Of a DNA stretch of 64,000 nucleotides, positions 57,885 through 64,000 are shown piece by piece. This stretch comes from Sphaerisporangium perillae (GTDB taxonomy: Bacteria; Actinomycetota; Actinomycetes; Streptosporangiales; Streptosporangiaceae). Where the stretch lies: assembly GCF_023276435.1 (NCBI RefSeq), contig NZ_JALLPO010000006.1:1-64000 (forward strand), in the 5' to 3' direction. The notes beneath the pieces were generated by a model. It had not been told where the DNA came from and ran no database searches. It saw only the letters and a program-made list of their open reading frames with translations. Numbering within the stretch: the first letter of the stretch is position 1; every line of letters begins with the position of its first letter. Position numbers and translations under genes: made by a program.

Positions 57885-59717
57885 TCAGCGGTCCCGGCGC
57901 CTGCGGCCTAGGAGGGATCGGCGTCCCTGACCGGCGTGCCGCCCGCGCCGGAGCAAGGTGAGCACGCCCGGCACGGTCAGGAACCCCTCGGCGATCATGG
58001 AGGCCAGCCCCACCTTAGGCAGGTCGCGCGTGTCGTCGTAGGCGACGAAGCGCGGCACCCACCGTGGGTGGTACTTGGCGTTCGCCCGGTACAGCGACTC
58101 CAGCTGCCACCACCGGGAGCAGAACACCAGCGTCCAGCGCCACAGGCGCAGCACCGGCCCAGCACCGAGCCGCGCGCCGCCCTCGAACACCGAACGGAAC
58201 ATGGCGAAGTTGAGCGAGACGCGCTTCACGCCCAGCTCACCCGCCTCGGCCACCAGCCCGGCGACCATGAACTCCATCAGCCCGTTGTCGGCGTTCCGGT
58301 CGCGCCGCATCAGGTCCAGGGACAGGCCGTCGTCGCCCCACGGCACGAACGACAGCAGGGCCGCCGGCTCGCCGTCGGCGTGCCTGGCCTCCACCACGAC
58401 ACAGGACCCGTCGGCCGGGTCGCCGAGCCGGCCGAGGGCCATCGAGAACCCCCGCTCGGTCTCGGTGTCGCGCCAGGCGTCGGCGCGCTCGATGATGTGG
58501 CGCACCTCCTCGGGGGACAGCTCGGCGTGGCGCCGCACGCGCAGCGTGTACCCCGCCCGCCTGACCCTGTTGACGGCCTGCCGCACCCCGCGCATCTCCC
58601 GGCCGCCCAGACTGAACTCGGCCACCTCGATGACGGCCTCGTCCCCGAGCTCAAGGACGCGCAGCCCGGCGCGGGCGTAGGCGTGCGCGGCGGCGTCGCT
58701 CGGGCCGATGACGGCGGGCGCCCAGCCGTAGCGGCGCGCCTCGTCCATCCACGCCCGGATGGCCGGCGCCCACGCCTCGACGTCGCCGATGGGATCGCCT
58801 CCGGCCAGGCAGACGCCCGCGACCACGCGGTAGGACACCGCCGCCTTGCCGCTCGGCGAGAAGATCACGGCCCGGTCGCGGCGGGTGGCGAAGTAGCCGA
58901 GCGAGTCGCGCGAGCCGTACGCCGCGAGCAGTTCCCTGACGCGCGCCTCGCTGTCCGCCGGCAGCTCCGCCCTCGCCCGCTGGGAGCGGAAGAGCACGGC
59001 GAAGGCGACCAGCACCGCGACCGCGCTCAGCAGTCCGATGACGAAGTTCACCCAGGACGGGGGCCACCCCGTTCGGGAGAAGTCCAGCGTCACCACCCCG
59101 CCGAGAGCCTTCTCCAGCGCCCACCGCAGGTGGTACTTGGCGTTCAGCGTTCCCGGGAAGAGCGTCACCAGGGCGTACCCGGCGGCGAAGGAGACGGCCA
59201 GCAGCGACCCGAGCGTGAGCAGGGCCTTCCTGAACGACCCCCGGCGTGTCGGGGCGAAGAACTCGTCGTGCGCCGCCGCGAGGACGCCGAGGACGGCGGC
59301 CGACACCACGAGGTTGACCTCCGAGGCCACCACCTGCGGCGTCAGGGAGAACTCCTCCACCAGGTCGGGCATCAGCGACGCCGACAGCACGAGGGCGAGG
59401 TTGCCCAGCACCAGCAGGGCGAAGAAGGTCACGAGCACCCAGTACGCCGCGCGCTTGTGCCGCGCCAGGGCTCCGGCGAGGATCCCGAGGAACACCGCAT
59501 AGCCGAGGTTCGGCTCGACCGGGAAGACCGCCACCTCGATCAGCTTGGTGACCGGCCGGAGCAGGTGACGGATGGGCGCGACCATGGCGATCATCGCCGA
59601 GTACACGGCGGCCATCGCCACGCCCACGGACATCACCCGTGGCACGACAGCCCGGAAACGCCGCCCGGCGTGCACTTCTGTGGCCGCTTCAACACGGCCG
59701 TGATCGGTCACTGCCAC
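57885..59717 (-). CDS. MprF-like aminoacyl-phosphatidylglycerol synthase (DUF2156)
   Basis: A 610-residue membrane protein with about seven N-terminal helices (residues 30-250). A cytoplasmic C-terminal half of two GNAT-like lobes follows (DUF2156), with FSPSGKAAVSYRVVAGVCLAGGDPIG and ADNGLMEFMVAGLVAEAGELGVKRVSLNFAMF. This resembles MprF and the N-terminal part of mycobacterial LysX, which transfer an amino acid from tRNA to phosphatidylglycerol and lower the negative charge of the membrane. The amino acid is not predictable. Unlike LysX there is no fused lysyl-tRNA synthetase. Immediately downstream on the same strand is the STPK gene. Confidence 0.87.
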   Translation of the reverse strand: MAVTDHGRVEAATEVHAGRRFRAVVPRVMSVGVAMAAVYSAMIAMVAPIRHLLRPVTKLIEVAVFPVEPNLGYAVFLGILAGALARHKRAAYWVLVTFFALLVLGNLALVLSASLMPDLVEEFSLTPQVVASEVNLVVSAAVLGVLAAAHDEFFAPTRRGSFRKALLTLGSLLAVSFAAGYALVTLFPGTLNAKYHLRWALEKALGGVVTLDFSRTGWPPSWVNFVIGLLSAVAVLVAFAVLFRSQRARAELPADSEARVRELLAAYGSRDSLGYFATRRDRAVIFSPSGKAAVSYRVVAGVCLAGGDPIGDVEAWAPAIRAWMDEARRYGWAPAVIGPSDAAAHAYARAGLRVLELGDEAVIEVAEFSLGGREMRGVRQAVNRVRRAGYTLRVRRHAELSPEEVRHIIERADAWRDTETERGFSMALGRLGDPADGSCVVVEARHADGEPAALLSFVPWGDDGLSLDLMRRDRNADNGLMEFMVAGLVAEAGELGVKRVSLNFAMFRSVFEGGARLGAGPVLRLWRWTLVFCSRWWQLESLYRANAKYHPRWVPRFVAYDDTRDLPKVGLASMIAEGFLTVPGVLTLLRRGRHAGQGRRSLLGRRRRDR

Positions 59718-59846
59718 CTGATTCCCCCCGGCGATGGCTGATCTGCCCGGGTGGTATACCCCTCGGTTCGCATACCTAAGGGCGAGAACGACCTGAGTGA
59801 TCGTCTTCGTACTACCTGCGAAGGCCCGCGGGCGGCGGCGGCCGGC

Positions 59847-60407
59847 TCAGAGGCCGGGGGCGCCCCAGACGGGAAACCATCGCGACAGATCGGGCTCGAT
59901 CGGGAGCTCTCCGCTGATCGCGCCCCGCATCTGAAGCTCCAGCGCGTTGTCCCGGCGCTCCCCCGGCAGCGGCGCGAAGGGGTAGAAGGTGCCCTGCTTG
60001 TACAGGTAGACGATCGCGAGCCGCCGCGACGAGGCGTCGGTGAAGGTGACCAGCGAGCACAGCAGCGACGGGCCGAAACCCGCCGCCTCCAGCGAGGAGT
60101 TCACGCCGTGCAGGTCGGTGACCAGCGCGCTGAGGTCCTCCGCGGGGCGGCGGACGAGCAGCCAGGTGTAGCCGTAGGAGTCCTGCGACTGCTCCACCTG
60201 GACGTCGCCGAGCAGTTCCTTGATGTCCTTCTGCAGCGTGGCGAAGGCGCCGCCCTCGGCGGAGCGGAAACAGACCGACCCGAGCCCGGTCGGCTCGAAC
60301 CCGGTGGCCGCCTGGAGCGTCACCGCCGCCGACGGGAGCGCGAACAGGGCGTCGAGGTTCGGCTTGGCGGGTTTGCTGCGGCCGAGCAGCACGTCCAGCC
60401 AGCCCAT
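59847..60407 (-). CDS. pspAB: PspA-associated protein PspAB
   Basis: A 186-residue soluble protein of the PspAB family. The start MGWLDVLLGRSKPAKP is typical, then FALPSAAVTLQAATGFEPTG, a GYTWLLVRRP strand, and the C-terminal IEPDLSRWFPVWGAPGL. Its role in the phage-shock response is not known; it recurs with PspA, PspAA and HtpX in actinobacteria. The start is 4 bp after the htpX stop, in the same transcript. Confidence 0.88.
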   Translation of the reverse strand: MGWLDVLLGRSKPAKPNLDALFALPSAAVTLQAATGFEPTGLGSVCFRSAEGGAFATLQKDIKELLGDVQVEQSQDSYGYTWLLVRRPAEDLSALVTDLHGVNSSLEAAGFGPSLLCSLVTFTDASSRRLAIVYLYKQGTFYPFAPLPGERRDNALELQMRGAISGELPIEPDLSRWFPVWGAPGL

Positions 60408-60411
60408 CGGT

Positions 60412-61317
60412 TCAGGCCCCCCGGCCGAGCTGGCCGGCGATCTGGCTGAGCTGCTCGAGGCGGCGCTCCAGCGGTGGGTGGGTGGCGAAGAGCGTCGCCA
60501 GGCCCGCGCCCCGTCCGGAGAGCGCGGGGGTGAAGAAGAAGGCGTTGAACGGCTGCGCCTCGCGCAGATCGCGGGTCGGGATGCGCGACATCTCGCCCGT
60601 CACCTTGACCAGCGCGCTCGCCAGGGCGGAGGGCCGCTGGGTGAGCAGGGCGCCGGCGCGGTCGGCCGACAGCTCGCGGTAGCGCGACAGCGCGCGGGTG
60701 AGCAGGAAGCTGACCGCGTACACCACGATCGAGACGAGCATGATGATGAGCCCGATCGGCGGGCCGTTGTTGTTGCCCCGGTCGCGCCCGAGCCCGGAGT
60801 AGAGCGCGAAGCGGGTCATCAGGCCGGCGACGATGCCGAGGAAGGAGGCGATCGTCATCACGGCGACGTCCCGGTGGGCCACGTGGGACATCTCATGGGC
60901 GACGACGCCCTCCAGCTCCAGCGGGTCGAGGCGCCGCAGGAGCCCGGTGGTCACGCAGACCACGGAGTTCTTCTGGTTGCGCCCGGTGGCGAAGGCGTTC
61001 GGCACGTCGGTGTCGGCGATCGCCACCCGCGGCTTCGGAGAGTTCGCCAAGGCGCTCAGCCGATCGACCAGGCCGTGCAGCTCCGGCGCCTCCTGCCGGG
61101 AGACCTCCCGTCCGTGCATCGCGAACAGCGCGATCCGGTCGGAGAAGAAGTACTGGACCAGCAGGAGGCCCCCGGCGAGGACGAGCACCACGATCGCCTG
61201 GACCCCCATGGCGATCAGGACGCCCACGAAGACGACATAGAGCAGGCCCAGCAGGAACATGGTCACGACCATGCGCACCGTCAGACCCCGGTCGGGGGCA
61301 TACCGGGTTTGTGTCAT
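60412..61317 (-). CDS. htpX: HtpX-type M48 membrane protease
   Basis: A 301-residue zinc protease with four hydrophobic segments: two near the N-terminus (about 12-55) and two around 155-215. VVAHEMSHVAHRD is the zinc site and ELSADRAGALL holds the third ligand. HtpX degrades damaged membrane proteins. Its place in the PspA-PspAA-HtpX-PspAB operon ties it to envelope stress. The spacing to pspAA is 9 bp. Confidence 0.94.
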   Translation of the reverse strand: MTQTRYAPDRGLTVRMVVTMFLLGLLYVVFVGVLIAMGVQAIVVLVLAGGLLLVQYFFSDRIALFAMHGREVSRQEAPELHGLVDRLSALANSPKPRVAIADTDVPNAFATGRNQKNSVVCVTTGLLRRLDPLELEGVVAHEMSHVAHRDVAVMTIASFLGIVAGLMTRFALYSGLGRDRGNNNGPPIGLIIMLVSIVVYAVSFLLTRALSRYRELSADRAGALLTQRPSALASALVKVTGEMSRIPTRDLREAQPFNAFFFTPALSGRGAGLATLFATHPPLERRLEQLSQIAGQLGRGA

Positions 61318-61326
61318 ATCTACAAG

Positions 61327-61605
61327 TTATCCTGGGATAAGTCCGGAATCGCCAAGCATGCCCCTGACTTCGTCGATCGAAGCATCCGACGGCGGCAAAA
61401 TCAGCTCCGAGGGCTCCAGGGTGTCGTCCGGCAGCGGCTTGCCGATCTGGCGGACCTTGTCCAGGAGCGCGTGGAGCTTCGAACGGAACTGGACCTCATC
61501 GTCGGTCTCGATCGCCGCCTCGAGCTCGCTGTCGAGGGAGTTGAGCACGTCGATGTCGCCCTCGGCGACCTCGATCTGGCCCTCGCCCATGATTCTGATG
61601 ATCAC
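61327..61605 (-). CDS. pspAA: PspA-associated protein PspAA
   Basis: A 92-residue PspAA protein. It begins IIRIMGEGQIEVAEGDIDVLNSLD and ends in an acidic helix (ILPPSDASIDEVRGMLGDSGLIPG). GTG 61605 overlaps the pspA stop by GTGA, so PspA and PspAA are co-translated, as in other actinobacteria. It is thought to work with PspA, but the mechanism is unknown. Confidence 0.9.
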   Translation of the reverse strand: MIIRIMGEGQIEVAEGDIDVLNSLDSELEAAIETDDEVQFRSKLHALLDKVRQIGKPLPDDTLEPSELILPPSDASIDEVRGMLGDSGLIPG

Positions 61606-62414
61606 AAGCCCTCCCCTGGCTGACGGTACTGCTGCGTCGGCTGCGACTGCTGCTGGGGCGCCTGCTGCGGCTGCCCCGGCTGGCCGGCCTCGATCGCGTC
61701 CCGGGGCGCCGGACCCTGGCCCAGCTCCGCCTTCATGCGGGCGAGCTCCAGCTCCACGTCGTTGCCGCCGCCCATGCGGTCGAGCTCGGCCTGGATGTCG
61801 TCGCCGCGCTGGCCGCTGAAGTCGTCGAGGGCGCCGCTCGCGAGCAGCTCGTCGATCGCGCCCGCGCGCGCCTGCATCTGGGCGGTCTTGTCCTCGGCGC
61901 GCTGGATCGCCAGACCCACGTCGCCCATCTCCTCGGAGATGCCGGAGAAGGCCTCGTTGATGCGGGTCTGCGCCTCGGCCGCGGTGTAGGTGGCCTTGAT
62001 GGTCTCCTTCTTGTGACGGAAGGAGTCGACCTTGGTCTGCAGACGCTGGCTCGCGAGGGTGAGCTTCTCCTCCTCGCCCTGCAGGTTGTTGTGCTGCACC
62101 TGCAGGTCGGCGATCTGGGTCTGCAGAGCGGACCGCCTGTTCAGCGCCTCACGGGCGAGGTCCTCGCGGCCCACGCTCAACGCCTTGCGGCCCTGGTCCT
62201 CAAGCTTCTTCGCCTGCTGCTGGATCTGGTTGATCTGCAGCTCCACCCGCTTGCGCGAGGTGGCGACATCGGCCACGCCCCGGCGAACCTTCTGCAGTAG
62301 CTCAAGCTGCCGCTGATAGGAATAGTCGAGGGTCTCGCGCGGATCCTCCATCTTGTCCAAGGCCTTGTTCGCCTTGGACTTGAAGATCATGGAAAGTCTC
62401 TTCATCACGCTCAT
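61602..62414 (-). CDS. pspA: Phage-shock protein PspA / Vipp1-IM30 family
   Basis: A 270-residue ESCRT-III-like membrane-repair protein. Apart from the last 50 residues it is almost entirely coiled coil: DPRETLDYSYQRQLELLQKVRRGVADVATSRKR, then helices rich in Gln and Glu to about residue 205, with the amphipathic N-terminal helix MKRLSMIFKSKANKAL for membrane binding. The tail is Pro/Gln-rich (QPGQPQQAPQQQSQPTQQ), an unusual disordered extension. AAGGGG precedes ATG 62414; ATG 62405 is an alternative. It heads the psp operon. Confidence 0.95.
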   Translation of the reverse strand: MSVMKRLSMIFKSKANKALDKMEDPRETLDYSYQRQLELLQKVRRGVADVATSRKRVELQINQIQQQAKKLEDQGRKALSVGREDLAREALNRRSALQTQIADLQVQHNNLQGEEEKLTLASQRLQTKVDSFRHKKETIKATYTAAEAQTRINEAFSGISEEMGDVGLAIQRAEDKTAQMQARAGAIDELLASGALDDFSGQRGDDIQAELDRMGGGNDVELELARMKAELGQGPAPRDAIEAGQPGQPQQAPQQQSQPTQQYRQPGEGL

Positions 62415-62580
62415 GCGCGTTGGCCGTCCCCTTCTTAGGTAGTGCTGTGCCTATGCTCCCGCTCGCTGCGACGCTCGCTCGCCGTATGCTCGCTGCGCTG
62501 GCATCCATGCTCCCTCGCGCCGACTCGCAACTCCATAGGCTGCCCGCTCATCGTCAGCCCCCGATTATCGCGGCAAAGTC

Positions 62581-62599
62581 GCGTAGGTCCACCCTACGC
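62581..62599. promoter_or_regulatory. Inverted repeat in the pspA/DUF3043 divergent promoter region
   Basis: GCGTAGG-TCCAC-CCTACGC, a perfect 7-bp inverted repeat, 167 bp before pspA and 49 bp before the DUF3043 gene. It is a candidate operator for one or both. Between it and pspA, short direct repeats of CGCTCGCTGCG and ATGCTC occur. Confidence 0.4.
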
Positions 62600-62647
62600 A
62601 TAACGCACGAGGGCGTCATTAAGTTGCACCCCCGGTAGGCTGACGTC

Positions 62648-63271
62648 GTGTTCCGACGTCGTGAGCAAACCCCCGTGGATGACAACCCTTCCTCGTCATC
62701 GCAGACGCAGGCGAAAAACGCTGGAAAGGGCCGGCCGACCCCCAAGCGCCGTGAGGCCCAAGGGCGCCGCCGCCAGCCGGTCACCGCCCCCACCAACCGC
62801 AAACAGGCCTATAAGCAGGCCCGCGAGCGCCAGGCCGCCGAGCGGGTGCGCGCCCGCGAGGGCATGCTGAGGGGCGACGACCGCTACCTGCCCGTCAGAG
62901 ACCGAGGTCCGGCGCGCAAGCACGCCCGCGAATGGGTCGACTCCCGCCGCACGATCAGTCAGTATTTCCTTCCCGTCTCGCTGATCCTGCTCCTCATCCT
63001 CTGGACGATCCCGATGTTCGGCGGCCAGACGGGGATGCTCCTCTACTCCTACGCGATCACCATCCTGTGGCCGCTCATGATCGTCGTGGTGGCCGGCAGC
63101 TCGTTCTGGGTCGCCCAGCGCGTGAAGAAGGAGGTGGCGGAGCGGTTCCCGGACGAGAGCCTCAAGGGCGTCGGCTTCTACGCCGCCATGCGCGCGATGC
63201 AGATCCGCCGCCTCCGCTTCCCCCCGCCCACCCTCCTCCCCGGCGGCAAACCCGTCCCCCCCAAGAAGTAA
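62648..63271 (+). CDS. DUF3043 membrane protein
   Basis: A 207-residue protein with a very basic N-terminal half (residues 1-100), then two transmembrane helices (about 105-125 and 135-160) and a basic tail. It matches the actinobacterial DUF3043 family in layout and in RKHAREWVDSRRTISQYFLPVSLILL. The function is unknown. It is divergent from the psp operon, a pairing that suggests envelope work. GTG 62648 is the natural start. Confidence 0.87.
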   Translation: MFRRREQTPVDDNPSSSSQTQAKNAGKGRPTPKRREAQGRRRQPVTAPTNRKQAYKQARERQAAERVRAREGMLRGDDRYLPVRDRGPARKHAREWVDSRRTISQYFLPVSLILLLILWTIPMFGGQTGMLLYSYAITILWPLMIVVVAGSSFWVAQRVKKEVAERFPDESLKGVGFYAAMRAMQIRRLRFPPPTLLPGGKPVPPKK

Positions 63272-63320
63272 CCCCACCCCGGGGCCCCACTCACCCCAGG
63301 GCGCTCAACCATCCCCGCAC

Positions 63321-63497
63321 CTGACCGCAAGCTCCGTCCGGAACGACCGACCCCCGCTCCACCCGACCCCAGGCTCCGTCCGGAACCACCGCACCCGCTC
63401 CGCCCGACCCCAGGCTCCATCCGGAACCACCGCTCCCGCTCCACCCGACCCCAGGCTCCATCCGGAACCACCGCACCCGCTCCACCCGACCGCGACC
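63321..63497. repeat. Four-copy 41-bp minisatellite
   Basis: Near-identical units built on GGCTCC(G/A)TCCGGAACCACCG and CCCGCTCC(A/G)CCCGACC start at 63331, 63373, 63414 and 63455 (period 41-42 bp). They fill most of the 343-bp gap between the DUF3043 and SUKH-like genes. No gene is seen in this gap. Confidence 0.88.
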
Positions 63498-63614
63498 CCT
63501 CCGCTCCGCTCCGGGTGGTGCTTGTAGATCCGGCGCCGCGGCGGCGAGAAGCAGGACGGCGAGACCGGCGCCGCCGTACGGCGACCGGCCCGGCGGGCGG
63601 GCGGGGCGGTACCG

Positions 63615-64000
63615 CTAAGTCCTGGTGCCGGAGGGCGGGTCGGGCTCGGTCCAGTGCAGCCGGCCCGAAATGACCTCCGGGCGCAGCCCTCGGACCGGGC
63701 GTCCGGTCTCCAGCGAGCCGGCCGTCGCCCTGAGCAGCGCGTAGTACGACGTCCAGCGCGCGGAGGCCGCGAAGGGGATCGTCCGGCCGTCCACCGAGGG
63801 ACCGTGCGCGGCGCACAGGGCGCGCCAGGTGTCGCGGATCTCCCGCACGCCGTACGCCCGCAGCCCGGGAAGCACCTTCTCGGCGGGATGCGCGCCGTTG
63901 TGGCGGAGCAGCGACGCTCTGAGGCTGTCCGGGAACGGCACGCCCGTCTGCGACTCGGCGATCGCGATGGTCCGCGCCCTGGCCGGCGCGCGCAACCGGG
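63615..64000 (-). CDS. SMI1/KNR4 (SUKH) family protein, partial
   Basis: The C-terminal 127 or so residues of a gene whose start lies beyond the right edge. The segment AESQTGVPFPDSLRASLLRHNGA is the typical beginning of the SUKH/SMI1-KNR4 fold, followed by IRDTWRALCAA and SARWTSYYAL. In bacteria SUKH proteins are often immunity proteins of polymorphic toxin systems, or regulators. No toxin gene is visible on this side of the edge. Confidence 0.6.
   Translation of the reverse strand, partial: RLRAPARARTIAIAESQTGVPFPDSLRASLLRHNGAHPAEKVLPGLRAYGVREIRDTWRALCAAHGPSVDGRTIPFAASARWTSYYALLRATAGSLETGRPVRGLRPEVISGRLHWTEPDPPSGTRT

Noticed and set aside
63178-63816. Minus-strand frame with repeated WFRMEPG-type motifs
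   Set aside because: The apparent protein repeat is only a translation of the 41-bp minisatellite, and the frame overlaps two better genes.

Overview
This is high-GC, gene-dense chromosomal DNA of a filamentous actinomycete. The evidence is pervasive GC-ending codons, many GTG starts, 4-bp stop/start overlaps, an actinobacterial cytochrome bcc-aa3 set, a WhiJ/DUF397-type regulator locus, and c-di-AMP riboswitch control of a cell-wall hydrolase. The block ArsA / SRPBCC / FadD / PimB' / NlpC-P60 / exonuclease-UvrC hybrid / TrpD / CtaE-QcrCAB / CtaCDF / AdoK / ErpA matches the order I recall from Mycobacterium (around Rv2183c-Rv2204c) and Streptomyces. A Streptosporangiales-type genome is a reasonable guess, but the species cannot be fixed from sequence alone. 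I see no tRNA, rRNA, CRISPR array, insertion sequence or prophage.

Layout: 1-4474 holds secreted proteins: a C40 peptidase and a GH25 muramidase that share one identical C-terminal repeat domain, and a secreted propeller-like protein. 4563-11362 is housekeeping: an EEP-family hydrolase, glucokinase, the DUF5304 / ArsA ATPase / SRPBCC operon, a metallophosphoesterase and an acyl-CoA ligase. 11472-15773 is a very large soluble hybrid histidine kinase with a poly-HAMP array. 15806-25159 carries a PimB'-like mannosyltransferase, two metalloproteases, two NlpC/P60 hydrolases, an ArsR/MFS pair and a NYN protein. The first of the two hydrolases has a ydaO c-di-AMP riboswitch, a perfect CRP-type palindrome and an apparent CTG start. 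25383-28300 has a kinase-fold phosphotransferase and a DEDDh exonuclease/GIY-YIG/UVR fusion.

28409-35692 looks like a self-contained envelope-stress or export locus. A two-component system diverges from a TAP-family hydrolase, a duplicated-module lipoprotein, and a MacA-like adaptor with its ABC ATPase and permease. 35864-37544 is a WhiJ/DUF397/HATPase regulatory locus. 38080-40754 has a stand-alone Lrp sensor domain, a decayed AbiEi-like gene, trpD and a degenerate receiver. The gap in front of trpD is filled by about twelve small hairpin repeats.

40936-49571 is the respiratory core: ctaE-qcrCAB, convergent with an L,D-transpeptidase, and ctaC-ctaD-ctaF. 49822-54393 covers sulfur, Fe-S and NAD functions: cysteine desulfurase, a TusA-like protein, adenosine kinase, ErpA and quinolinate synthase. 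54459-59717 has a SIMPL protein, a Ser/Thr kinase with an extracellular propeller and an MprF-like protein. 59847-62414 is an actinobacterial phage-shock module (PspA, PspAA, HtpX, PspAB). The end holds a DUF3043 protein, a minisatellite and a SUKH-like gene cut by the window edge.

Taken together, much of the window concerns building, remodelling and guarding the cell envelope, wrapped around the aerobic respiratory chain.
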